Part shown: piece after piece, positions 38,866 to 50,900 of the stretch
Layout: each line of letters opens with the position of its first letter
Position numbering within the stretch: the stretch's first letter is position 1
NCBI RefSeq assembly: GCF_023715725.1
Contig: NZ_JAMBOT010000013.1
Location: 41,476 to 105,475 of the forward strand
Direction of reading: 5' to 3'
DNA length: 64,000 bases
Origin: Paenibacillus pasadenensis
GTDB lineage: Bacteria; Bacillota; Bacilli; Paenibacillales; Paenibacillaceae
Notes under the pieces: model-generated
What the model was told of the DNA's origin: nothing
Database searches by the model: none
What the model saw: the letters and a program-made list of their open reading frames with translations, nothing else
Position numbers and translations under genes: made by a program

Positions 38866-40013
38866 CGTTTTTCCGATACCTGTTTGAGTTGAGAATCAAA
38901 AAACAAGATCAGCTCGCTCGAAGGACGGATGCCCAATTCCCGGCCAAGCACCTTGACGAACCCGGTGTAGACGGCGTTCAGCCCCTTCTTGTCTCCATTG
39001 CAGGCATGGATCGCCATGAGCATACGAACAGCATTTTCGTCCAATGGATTGCGTTCATTCAGCTTAAGCAGCAGCCGGGAGGCGGTTACCGTATCCTTCA
39101 TTTCGATCAGCGCTTCCGCAAGTCTAAGGACGAAGGAGGCGTGCATAGCCGAGTAACGCTCGGTCTCATGAATCGCCCACACATAGGCTCTATCACCAAA
39201 AAGCTCACCGGTGTACAACCGTTCCGCCTGCAGAGCCGCCTCTATATTACCCTCGTGAATGACGCGCAGCTCGCCTGTCTTTCTTGCAAATTCCATATAA
39301 TCCGTGGCTGGCTCATGCTGCAGCTCAAGCGCATAGCCGTCATTTTCCGAGCGCAGCGCATCCCGCAGACCTAGCGGCTCCAATGACTTGCGCAGCTGAT
39401 AAACGGTCGTATTCAGATAGCTGTCTGCGCCGCTCCCAGCAAAAATATCGGCGACCAGCCGGGAGCGGGGAATTCTTTTGCCCCGGTGCAGCAGCAGGTA
39501 GGCAAACAGCTCCGTGCATTTGCGGGAAATCCATTTGACGCGCCCAGCCTCGGTGCTTACGGCAACATCCCCCAGCATCGTTAAGATGACGGTGGGCGTG
39601 CCGGCCTGCAAGCCGGAGTCCTTCACCGTCTCTTCCGTGCGAGATGGAATTCTCCGGTGTTTGAGCGCACGGGAGACTGCACGCTGCAGCCTTTCCTGGG
39701 TAACCGGCTTCACCAAATAGTCCAGCACGGATAAGTCGTACGCTTCCAGGGCGTACTCTTTATGCGAGGTCACGAATACGAGCTGCGCCGCACAACCGGC
39801 TGCCTCCATCCGCGCCGCGAACTCCATCCCCGTCTCGCCCGGCATGGACAAATCCACAAACGCCAGCTCCACATCGGGATTCTCGCTCAAAAAAGCGGCG
39901 GCGGATGATGTATTCGTAAACGCGCCTGCAATCTCGATTTCGGGAAGCTTCAGCAGCATCTTGCTCATAATGAGATGCATAGCCCGCTCATCGTCAATCA
40001 GAATAACCTTCAT
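38862..40013 (-). CDS. Response regulator with BTAD (SARP-like) output
   Basis: A 383-residue regulator. The receiver domain has IDDER, Asp54 in AFVDLSMPG and Lys in YLVKPV. A winged-helix segment follows (KCTELFAYLLLHRGKRIPRSRL) and then a bacterial transcriptional activation domain of helical pairs. ATG at 40013 is fixed by AAGGAGG immediately upstream; the frame extends to 40139 but that part overlaps the kinase gene and has no ribosome site. The first 20 bases overlap the kinase gene, so translation is coupled. Confidence 0.92.
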   Translation of the reverse strand: MKVILIDDERAMHLIMSKMLLKLPEIEIAGAFTNTSSAAAFLSENPDVELAFVDLSMPGETGMEFAARMEAAGCAAQLVFVTSHKEYALEAYDLSVLDYLVKPVTQERLQRAVSRALKHRRIPSRTEETVKDSGLQAGTPTVILTMLGDVAVSTEAGRVKWISRKCTELFAYLLLHRGKRIPRSRLVADIFAGSGADSYLNTTVYQLRKSLEPLGLRDALRSENDGYALELQHEPATDYMEFARKTGELRVIHEGNIEAALQAERLYTGELFGDRAYVWAIHETERYSAMHASFVLRLAEALIEMKDTVTASRLLLKLNERNPLDENAVRMLMAIHACNGDKKGLNAVYTGFVKVLGRELGIRPSSELILFFDSQLKQVSEKR

Positions 40014-41805
40014 CTCTCTCCTCCTTTCCTTCCGAATCGTTATACCCCGCCGCCTCCGGCAAGGAGAAATAAAAGACGGTGCCCTGACCGGGCTCGCTTG
40101 TGAACCACAACCGGCCGCCTTGAATGCGGATAAACTCACGGGTCAACGCAAGGCCGAATCGCGTATCGGCCGCGTCGTCCCCAGGTACAGGAGCTTTAAG
40201 AATCGGCTCCTCCAGCAGCAGCAGCTCCGCCGTACGGTCGTCGATGCCGATGCCATTGTCGCGCACGGACACAACAATCATGCCGTCTTTGCGCTCAGCA
40301 CTGATGAGAACGCTGCCTCCAATGCCGGTATATTTGATTGCGTTGGACAGCAGATTGCGCAGAATCAGATCCAGCATTTCTTTGTCGGCCTGCACGGTCA
40401 AATGCTCGTTGATTTGATCCGCCAAATGAATCGTTTTCATGGCAGCTTTTGCGCCGGACAGCATCAAAGCTTGACGCACAACCTGATGCACGTTCCAGCC
40501 CTGCGGATGAAAGGACACTTTGCCATTCTGGCTGCGGTACCAGTCCAGCAAATTCTCTACCAGCTGGAAGGTGCTCTGCACCTGGCCTTTCAGCTCGCGA
40601 ACCAGCTCCGTATGCTCAGCATCCGCAGCGGACAGCTCATCCTCCAGCAGCTCCGTCAGACTGACCAGCAGAGCGATAGGATCACGGATATCATGGGCGA
40701 CAATGGTGAACAGCTTGTCTTTGAACGCGTTCAGCTCGGACAGCTGGCGAGCGTTCTCGCGCAGGCGTGCCTCGCTCTCCTTCAGCTCCGTAATATCGTT
40801 GAACAAAATTATTTTGCCGATCGGCGTGTTTCCGTTGTCATAGATGAGAGAGAGGCTGCATGTATAATACATCTGCCGCTCACCCCGCTTTCGGCTGAAC
40901 GGAAACCGCTCGCCGGAGACGCCGTCCGCCAGCGCAAGCCGAAGCAGCTCCTGGCTGTCCGGCAGCACATCGGCCATCGGAGCCGGATACCGCTTGTTCT
41001 GCGCAAGCTCCGGCATGACCTGCTCCGCGGCCCGATTGTAGCTGACGATCCCATTATCGTAATCAAGCAGGATAACGCCGTCCCGAATCGTCTCAAAGAC
41101 GCGGGCCATCGCCAGCGGCGTAAGGCGAAGCAGATTAAAACGGAGTATGCCCCAGGCGTATGCGGCTCCCGATATTGCAAAGCCGAATGGCGTAAAGTCG
41201 ATGCTCGTCCCTGTCCACAAAATCAGATTGAGCAGCATCGGTGCTACCGCGCCAAGCAGCAGCACCCCAATTTGTTTGCGCACTACCGGAAGCGCCCGGA
41301 TATACATCGGAATAAACAGCGCGATTCCGGTTATTAACACGGCGTAACTGTACGCGGCATGAATGTTGTACCACGGCCCTTTCACCGTGTTATACAAGGA
41401 CAAGGGAGATTCCTCATTCAGGTAATACTGCTCGTAAACCAGATGATGCCAATCGTTGGTGAGATGAAGGAGGAACACAAGGAAGGGGAGGGCAAAAAGC
41501 AGCACGGCCAGTCTTTTTCGCCAGCGGGGGGCCGCTCCGGTAAATTGAATGACCTGATACAGCCAAAGCGTGCATACAAAAGGAATCCCGATATATTGAA
41601 TCTGAAGGGCCAGCTTCACTCCGCCGAGGGTGCCGCTCAGCACCTCCAGACCGTATCCGAACGAATAAAAAGCCGCCGCCAGCATGATGAGCACCATCGT
41701 TCTGGCAACAGGCAGCCGGCGCTTGCGGTAGGACAGGAAAGAGACAAACAGCATAAGCGCCGTAGCGGCAAAAAGCATAATCGACATGCCATATTTAATG
41801 TCCAT
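39994..41805 (-). CDS. Sensor histidine kinase with 7TM-like N-terminus and PAS
   Basis: A 603-residue membrane kinase. The first 225 residues contain about seven hydrophobic segments of the histidine-kinase N-terminal 7TM type. A PAS domain follows (RDGVILLDYDNGIVSYNRAAE to FNDITELKE), then a HisKA domain with His371 in VAHDIRD and a HATPase domain (NLLSNAIKY, DNGIGID, FGLALTREF). It is cognate to the downstream BTAD regulator by gene overlap. Signal and targets are unknown; the giant surface-protein gene next to it is a candidate target. Confidence 0.92.
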   Translation of the reverse strand: MDIKYGMSIMLFAATALMLFVSFLSYRKRRLPVARTMVLIMLAAAFYSFGYGLEVLSGTLGGVKLALQIQYIGIPFVCTLWLYQVIQFTGAAPRWRKRLAVLLFALPFLVFLLHLTNDWHHLVYEQYYLNEESPLSLYNTVKGPWYNIHAAYSYAVLITGIALFIPMYIRALPVVRKQIGVLLLGAVAPMLLNLILWTGTSIDFTPFGFAISGAAYAWGILRFNLLRLTPLAMARVFETIRDGVILLDYDNGIVSYNRAAEQVMPELAQNKRYPAPMADVLPDSQELLRLALADGVSGERFPFSRKRGERQMYYTCSLSLIYDNGNTPIGKIILFNDITELKESEARLRENARQLSELNAFKDKLFTIVAHDIRDPIALLVSLTELLEDELSAADAEHTELVRELKGQVQSTFQLVENLLDWYRSQNGKVSFHPQGWNVHQVVRQALMLSGAKAAMKTIHLADQINEHLTVQADKEMLDLILRNLLSNAIKYTGIGGSVLISAERKDGMIVVSVRDNGIGIDDRTAELLLLEEPILKAPVPGDDAADTRFGLALTREFIRIQGGRLWFTSEPGQGTVFYFSLPEAAGYNDSEGKEERDEGYSD

Positions 41806-41944
41806 ATCCGCGCGTCTCCCCTGACCTTCAACTAAGCAATGCCCGGCTTCCCCATATCGAGGAAATTCGACAAATTGTTCTACGCTAGAATAGCATCAAG
41901 CCTATGAGGTGTCCACGCCGATTCTCCTTTCCGAAAAAGAGAAA

Positions 41945-41968
41945 GGCCAGCCCGGTGCCGGGCCGGCC
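41945..41968 (-). terminator. Terminator of the giant surface-protein gene
   Basis: Stem GGCCAGCCCGG pairs with CCGGGCCGGCC (one mismatch, two-base loop), followed on the minus strand by TTTCTCTTTTT. It lies 18 bases past the stop codon. Confidence 0.88.
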
Positions 41969-41986
41969 AATCTGTCTCGCTTATGC

Positions 41987-44900
41987 CTAGCTAGTCAGCT
42001 TGTAAACGATTCTCGCGACCAGCTTAACGAGCTTGTAATAGTTTTTGAAGTCGGAGATATAGTTCCCCGCCGCCTTTTCTAGCATTTTAATCACGATCAT
42101 AGCGCCGATGTAATCCCGGTACACATCCCATACGGAGCCTGCGGAATCGTAAGCGTTCACGCCGGACACGATCAGCACCTTCAGCGCATCCTCGGGCTGG
42201 ATCGTTTCCGTTACCTTCAGCTGATTCGTAATCGAATCCAGATTAATCGATGCGTTGCGCAGAGCGGAAACGGCGATGATCATCGCAATCTCTTTGTTGT
42301 CCAGCAGCTTGCGCTCCGTGGAATCGAGACCATCGTAGAACTGCTCCTGCTCCTTGCCGGAAATATCGCGGATAATCGTGTAAGTTTGCTTTAACACGCC
42401 GCCGTTGGCCATCTGAATCGCATCAACCAGCTCCACGAGCGAGATCAGGCCAGAATCCAGCATGCCCTGGGCGACATCTTTCAGCGTCCATCCGCCGATG
42501 CCGACAAGAATACCGGGAATCCATACCGGACGGTACCGCGCCGTTATCAAAGCCCCGGCAACGTCGCTAACAGCGGTGAAACCTCCTTCATAGAGCGCTT
42601 TGGCAATGGAGTAGTAGCCCATGCCTCTTTTGTATTCAACAAGCAGCTTGGCAATCTCGTTCGCCGACATGCCCTGCTGCCTCAAAACCGCAATCGTATT
42701 GTCTCCGAGAACGTCCCGATACTGGAGGTATTCTCTCGGCTCATAGCCGTTGCGGACGAGCCACAGCATCTCCTCATCCGAGGAACGATTGCGAAGGAAG
42801 GTGACTGCCTCGCCTGCGGACAAGCCCAGCTGCTTCAGGATGGCGGCAATAGAATCGCCCTCTTCGCCAGCGAGGTTCAACGCTCCAAAAATAGCAGAGC
42901 CGCTGTAGCCGTGCTCCCGCAGAGCAAGAGCGACATCCTTGATGGGGGCGTTTGGCAGGCCGGCCTGAATGATGACGATGAGCTGATAGGGATTCAGGCT
43001 CCATTTTCTCAGGAGCTGCACAATGCCGGACGGCGTGTCCATCCCAAGCGCCGCAAGCTGCACTCCCTGTTCCTGCTCCGTACCGGCATTCCGGCGCGAT
43101 ACGTTAAAGTATTGATAGCGCATCTTCAATATGCTGGCGTTATCATAGCCGAGAGCGAGCAGCGTATCGATCAGATACTGAGCCGGGGCAAGCTCCAGCA
43201 GGCCTCTCTGCTCCAGCTCGGCGCTAATATCGTTGGCGTTTGCGCCGCGATCCTTCATACGCTGCAGGTACGCCAACAGCGGATCGTTCCCAAATACCGC
43301 TGTTACCGCCTTGCGGACGCGCTCCGCCGGCATGATCGCCGAGGTGATCGCATCCTGGATGCCAAGCGCATCCAGATTAAAGATGACTTTCAGCGCAAGC
43401 ACAATATCGGTATCCGTAAATTTGGATTTCATATAATTCGCTACCGTACCCGGAGATCCCGCGTACCCGTCCGGAATCGTCTTGGCCAGATAGGCGATGT
43501 TCGTGCCGCTGTAATAAACGAGCGTAACGGCCAAGCCTAGCTCCGAACCCTTGTAATAAGGGGCCAGCAGCGCCATTGCTTCATCGGCGCCCAGCCGGTA
43601 CGCGTCTTTCATGTACTGAACGATATCCGCAACGGGAGCGTTCTGCTTGTGCAGCAGCGCTGCCGCTCCTTCGGCGGTCGTAATCCCGTACAGATCAAGC
43701 ACCTGCTGAAGCGTGCCGGAAGAAGTGCCTACCGAGAAATACACGCCGTCAACCGCCGCTTGAACCGCTTCGGCCGCGTAGATGCCGAGACCTCCCAGCA
43801 GCGCCTTGGCCTCCGCTTCCGTCTTGCCGTAGCTCTTCTTAAGCATTTCGGCAATGAGCGACAGCCGGTAACCGCCGCGGCTTAATTGAAGCGCCGCGTT
43901 ATCCGCGCTGGCGAAAACTCCCTTGCTCTTGAACGCTTCGATTAACGCCGAATCATAATCCGCGCCATATACAGCGCTTATTCCGCTCAGCAGCGCCGAA
44001 GCGTCGAAGGAGCCTGCCGCGAGCAGCAGTTCCGCCGTTTCCGCAGCCGATTTGCCGTTGTATTCTTTCAGCATTTTGACGATATCGTAGAGCGGGAAGC
44101 CCGCTGCCCATAAATGAGCGATCGCCTCTCCGATATCGGTAATGCCCGCTTCCTGCAGCAATGCCTGCGGCGTACCGTCAGCGGAACCGTTACCGGCGTC
44201 ATAAACCTGCTGGATGGTCCACTCCACGATGCTGCTTTCTGCAAATTGCAGAGCATTCAGCGTTTCCGCCGTTGCCAATGCCGAATTCCCGTAGTAACCT
44301 TTGGAAATTTCCACTACATCCTGCAGGCTGTATCCCATGGAACGCAGATATGGCGCAGCATCGCCAATTGTTGCGATGCCGCTGCTCCTCAGCAGCTCCT
44401 CCAGGCTGACCTCGGTCGGTTTGCCGTACAGTTCTGCCACAGCCGCCAAAATTTCCGGCGTCCGGTATAAACCGGACTGCAGCAGATCATACGTCGTTTT
44501 ACCGGCGGACAGTCCATAGTATTGTTTGCCTGCGAGCACCAGCTCAGGAAGTGTCAGTCCAGCCGTCTTCAGCTGCGGCACGGCAGCGCCAAACCCGGTA
44601 ATGCCAAGCGCGGTCAGTGTATCCAGCGCCGTCTGAGTAAGCGTCTGTCCGTACACATAGGCTACGGCGTTTTGGATGTCATTTTGGCCAAACGTGCCGT
44701 CCGCCAGCAGTTCCGCCGCCGTCTCCCCGGCCTCCAGTCCGTAGTGCTCCTTGCCGACCCGCACCATTCCGTTCAGGTCAAACTTCATGTTGAGCAGGAA
44801 CAGCACAGCCGAACGCAGCGTCACAAGCCCTTGGGCCGTCAAGGAATCAATGATGCTGTCCCGCGCCGAGGTTTGGTAAATGTCGTTAATGCCAGCGATG

Positions 44901-47900
44901 ATATCCGCTTCGCGGTAAAGCATGGAGCTTGTAAGAGCATGCAGCGCATCCCCCGACGACAGCCCGTATTCCGTTTTCGCCAGCTTGATGCTGCTGGACA
45001 GACTGAATCTGGCCTGGAACACAAACGTGATCGCATCAGAGAAGGACATTCGGCCCTGCTGGACAAGCAGCGCTCGAATCGTCTTTTCGACGGACTCGCC
45101 ATATACGGACGCCATCGTTGTAATCAGCACGTTCCAATCCGTGATGAAATTTTTCTGCTGGAAAATCAGCGCAGCCTGGCCCACCGACTGACCAAAGGAG
45201 TCTTTAGCCGCAGCCGCAATCTCCTTCGGTGAAAATCCGGCATTCCATAAGTAGTCCAGCGCGGCGTTCACTTCGGTGATGCCCTTCTCCTGCAAAGCTT
45301 CCGTTACCGTTGAGCCTACCGTCTGCCCATATACCGAGGCCAGCCCGGATAAAATCATGCTTTGACTGTTCGGATAAGCCGCCGTCAGCAGCTTTGCCGA
45401 TTGCCCGGCCGTCAGCCCGTAATAATCCTTCAGGGCGCGCGCGATGTCCGGCAGCTTATAACCGCCGCGCTGCAGAAACTGCAGCCCCGCCTCAGGCGAC
45501 TGAATCGAACCTGCGCTCAGCAGCTGAGCGATCGTTACTTGCTGTTGGCCGTAAAGCGACTGCAGCAGCCGAATGGTTTCCTGCAAATTATTGCGTGCAT
45601 TAGCGTGAATAAGCAGCCCTTTCATGACTTCTTCCTGGCTGAATCCGCCCTGGATTAGCGCCGGCCCCACCTTTTGCGAATCCCAATAGTCACGGTATCT
45701 TGCAGCCAGCGTATTGATGACGGAGGAAGCTGAAGCGCCCTGCGCCCGCAGCGTCGCAATCCACAGCGCGACAGGATCGCCTCCGTAAGCCCAAGCGACC
45801 GCACGGCTAATATCCTCCTGATCTTCATTCGTGCGCTGAAGCAGCAGCGCCGCCGCAGCTCCAGCATCAAGACGATAGGATTCGCGGAGCACAAGCGCGC
45901 GATCCCGCAGCGAATACGGAGATAGCTTATCCAGAATCTGCTCCATATCCAGACCTTTACTGTCCAAGTAAGCCACCACATCGCTTGCCGCGATGCCGTA
46001 CTTGCTGAAAACGGCAATCCATTCGCTCCAGCCTTTGCCGTCAAACGCGGCAGCGACCTCCTCGAAGGAGTAGCCGGCATTTTTCAGCGAAGACATCAGG
46101 TACGGCATAGCGTTTGCTCTCACCCCGCCGGACGGATACAGGTTAATCGTTCCTTCAATAATCGAATCAAGCGTGTACAGGCTGGACAAGCTCATGGCGA
46201 CCGTAATGTCCGGAAGATCGGAGCCGGTGAACAGGTACCGGGTATCCTTTACAATCGTCCCTACATCGCACGGGCAGCCGAACCGGGAAAATGCGCCCGT
46301 CCGCTCCAGCTCCACCCAGTCCTGCATCGTAACGCCCATCCCTTTGACCAGCGCTTTGCCGATGACAAGCTTTTCCCACAGCTGGGAATTGCTCATCGCT
46401 GCCGCCAGCTCTGCCGCGCCGATCTGAGGATCGCCGGCAAACGCGGTGCGAAGCGCGTTCAGCACATCCGCCGCCTCGTAGCGATAGTTATAATCGCGAT
46501 AGAACAGCTGAACCGCATCGCTAGGAGCAAACGCCTCTCCAAGCTGGACAAGCGCGCCTTGCAGGCTTTGCACCGATTGAACGGAGGTACGCCCGGCAGA
46601 CCGCAATTGCCGGAACAGCTCATACCGGTTCATACCCTGTTTCAGGTAATACTTCGCCAGCTCTGCGGAATCATACCCGCCATCCAGCAAATACTTCAGC
46701 ATTCCGTTGCGTTGATTGAACGTAAAGCCCGGATACAGCGCCGCAATGGCCGTGCCGATATCCGCGCCGAACTGCTCCCGCAGCAGCACTACTTGCTCCG
46801 CCGCAGTAAATCCGCTGGCGGCAAACTGGCTCAGCACATCGCTGAGCGGCACGCCTGCAGACAGCCACAGATCTTGAACGAGAATGGAGATGCCAGCGGT
46901 ATCGTAGCCGCCAAGCTTCATAGCGCTAATGATGACGGAGGCTCCGTCTCCGGCAGATTTGACCGCCTCCGCCGTTTCTCTGGCGGAAACGCCGGCGTCC
47001 AGCAGCGCGCCTGCCGCCTCGGTCTGCGCGTATTCTCTGCGCAGCAGCGCATACGTGTACGACACCGTAAATCCTGCGCCAAAGAAGGCGTCTATTGCCT
47101 CTGCCGCGCTCGCGAAGCTGTACTGCTGCGCAATGGCGCCGCCAACCTCGCTTGCCGGGTAGCCGGCCTTGCTCAGCCAGCCTGCGGCCGTCACGGCATC
47201 GGCTCCATAAAGCTCTTTAGCCGTTGCTGCCGCATCACCGGCCGACAGCTTGCCGGCAGCCAGCGCAGCTAGCGCGGCTGCTTGGCTCAAGCCGTACTCA
47301 GCCTGGATGGCCCCGGCAATTGCGCTGCGGCCGTATCCGGCAAGCACGAGCAGCCCTGCGGCGCTCTCTTCGGACTCGCTGTAGCTCAGCTTCAGTATCC
47401 GTACCGTTTCGCCGGCGGAGACGCCGAGATTTTTCAAATAGACCGACAGCTCCCTGCCGGGAATGCCGAGCTTCCGCCAAGCTGGTCCAAGGTCAGCCGT
47501 TGTGTAACCTGCCGCAAGCAGCTGGCCTGCTGCTTGCAGATAAAACGACGTGTAGGAATTGCCCAGCGATTTGTAAACCTCATATACCGTCAAGGCGTCC
47601 GCATCCATCGCATACAGCAGCGGAGCCAGCTCGCGGAACTCCATCCCATACTCAACATATACAGCCCGGTAATAATTGGCCGCCTTAAATCCGCTGTCTC
47701 TCAGCAGACGGGCCGTTTCAATCGCTGTTTTGCCGTACTGGTTATGAAACACGCGAGCCAGAGTGGCAGCGTCGTTTAAATAGACATAACTGCCTGCAAA
47801 ACCGGTCAGTGTGGTCGTGTTGGCAACGGGAACTTCGTTAAAGGTCGCCAGGTAGGTTCCGTTTCTGGCCTTAACCCGGTTCACGCCCGTGTACGCAACC

Positions 47901-50900
47901 GCTACAGCGGAGGATGTGCCAATCAGCTGTCCGCTGCTTGTCCAGGTCAGCTTGACCCGGGTGTTATCGCCCATCAAAGCAGCTGCGACCGAGCTCTGCC
48001 ATCTGCCGTCGAATTTGACGGAAAAGCTGGAATAGGTCGTGACGTTTGCCAACGGTTTATCAAAGGTCAGCATGATTTCCGTTCCGCTTTCGTTGGTCGA
48101 GGCATCGATCAGCTGCGGCGGGGCGCTAATATGGTTGACGGAGAGCTCTCCTCCAAACTCATAGCCCGACTTATTAAGGCGCAGCTTAAATTCCTTATTG
48201 TAGGACAGATTCGCTGTTACCCTGTAGGTCGCGCCATAGTCCATGGTTGTAACGGAATCCAGCGCTACGGGAACTCCGGCATCGAGCAGCGTCAGGCTCA
48301 GATCCGCAACCGGCGCGCTCAGGCTGAGCGTAAACCCGTTCTCGCTAATGCCCGAGATGCTGCCCGTTACACGGTAAGCTGCATAGATCTCTGCGGCTGC
48401 TCCAAAGTCGTAGCCTTTTTTGCTCAAACGAAGCGTATAGCTGCCCCCTTCGACGAGCGGTGCTTGAATCATAAACTCTCCTGCAGCCGAACCGGGAACA
48501 ACAGCCGTGACCGCGATCGGTTCTCCCGCCGCTGTGGCGAGCTTAACGTCCCCGGCTTCCAGCAGGATGCCCGTTTGTCCAAGCTTCAGCTTGATGCCGT
48601 TCACATCAGTCTCCGTCACCTGAACGCTTACCGCAATTGGAAGCATCACTTCTAGCGGTCCGTCGGTCGGCTGCGCCGGATCAAGCAGCGCCAGTGTGTA
48701 GGTTTGGCCTGCTTCAATCGGAATGCGGACATAGTAGGCTTTGCCCGCATCCGCCGTTCCCGGACTGACGTCGTAGAACTTGCCTCCATTCAGCGCAATA
48801 ATCCCGTCAGGTCCGGTTAATCGAACCGACGCCGGACTCAGGCCCGGCAGTGCCGCGCTCAGGCTCAGCGTAAAACCGCTTGAATGAATTCCAGCCGCTG
48901 TCAGCTCCAGCATCGGCAGCACATCCAGATGGACGGACGGGCCAAAATCATACCCTTGAGCGGATAGCGCGAGGCGGTAGGCCGCCCCTTCCGTCAGCTT
49001 CGCCGCAGCACGGTACGTAACGCCGCCGTCGGCTGTCGTCAGTGAATCAATCGTTACGGCTTCCCCATTTGAATCCGTCAGCATGATGGCGTTTGTCTTC
49101 AACTCGGCCACAGCGGTTTGCAGCCGCAGGGTGAAGCCTGATTTGGACAGCGCTTCGACGGATGAAGCTATAGGCCGCAGCACAGTGAAGGGCAGCCCCG
49201 CTCCAAAATCAAATCCTTCCCTGGAGATGCTCAGGCTGTAGGCTGCGCCATAGAGCAAACTGGCCCCAAGCGCGTATTCCTCGCCTCCGCCGATTGCCGC
49301 TGCCGATGCAATAGCGATCGGCTCCCCTTCTGCGTCCAGAAGCTTAAAGCTTGCGGCGCTTAAGCCGGAAACAGCCCGGCTCAGCTTAACCGTCAGCCCG
49401 TTCCCGTCAATCGTCCCATAGGAAATGCCAATCGGAACCGGCACAACGGCCGCCAGCGGAGAACCGAAATCATATCCCGCCGCCGCCAACGTTACGGTGT
49501 AGGACGCGCCTTCCTCCAAGTTCGCCTCAAGCCGGTACCCGGCCCCGCCGCTTAATTCCGTGACGGAGTCGAGCGTTACGGATTGGCCTTCCGAATCGCG
49601 GACGATGAAACCTTCCGCTTGCAGACCGCCAATTGCAGGAGACAGCATGATGGTCATTCCCTGTTCATTCACAGCTCCAATGGAGGCGGAGGCGGCGCTT
49701 GGCAGTTGTGCCTCCAGCTCATCCCCGAAGTTGTAGCCGGCGAGCGACAGGGAAATCGTATACGTTTCGCCCCCATTAAAAGGTGCCATAATCCGGTAAA
49801 CCGCTCCCGCATCCGCCGCAACGACGGACGAGACGGACACAAGGAGGCCGGTGCTGTCCTTAACGATGTAATTGTTCGCTGCCAGTCCCGGAACAGACGG
49901 ACTCAAGCCAATTTCCACAAAGGAGGCTCCTTTGTTCAGAACAGCGGTACGGACGACAACCGGCACATCGATGACGAGCGGTTCGCCGAAATCGTACCCT
50001 TCTTTGGCAAGTATTACTGTGTATTGCTCCGCTCCGTAAAAATTCGCTTCAACCTTATAGCTGTAGCCGCCATCCTCCGTGACCGCATTCTCCGCCGGGA
50101 ATGTAGTCAGGAAGCCCTCCTGCTGCAGGCGGAAATCACTTGGCCGCATGTCCGGCACGGCATGATCGAACCGGATCGTGAACGCGCTGCTGCTGCCGCT
50201 CTCCATTCCTTCAAAAACAGCGTTAACCGGCTGCACGAATACCGGAATTGCCGCACCGGCGTCGTAGCCATGAACATTGAAGCTTAACGAGTAGGCAGCT
50301 CCTGCGGTTAACGACGCCCCTACCTCGTAGGTGCGCCCGCCGTCGGAGCTTACCAGCGTTGCGATGCGGACGGGCCTGCCTTCATCGTCAGTCAGCAGCA
50401 GGCTTCCAGCCGCAAAATGAATCGGCGACGACACGTTCAGCGTGAAGCCCTTCACGGACTGCCCGTCTACAAACGCCGACAATGCATTCAGCGTAAAGGA
50501 GTCCAGCGTGCCAAAGCGATACGGTCCTTTGTCGGCGATTGCCACCGAGTATGTTTTCCCGCCAGTAAGCGGCGCCAGCACCGTATAACTTCCTCCAGCG
50601 TTCGCTGCAATCAGGGATTGCACCGGCACTGTTCCGCCCTCGTCATCCGTAATCGTAATATCCGATGCAGCCAGACCCGGCACCGCCGGCATCATCGCCA
50701 GCTTAAACCCCTTTTGGGACTCGGCGTATACGACCGTGTCCACCGATACTTTGAACCCGATTGTCAGAGCAGTTCCGAACAAATAACCCGGAACATTTGC
50801 CTGCAGCGTAAACGTCTCCTCCGGATCGAACTGCCCCAACAGGTTGTACATGGAGCTGCCGTTTCCTTGGTATTCGAGCGTGAATGCCACCTTGCGGCCT

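Noticed and set aside
39844..41337. A 497-codon plus frame
   Set aside because: Antisense to the kinase/regulator pair; no domain or ribosome site.
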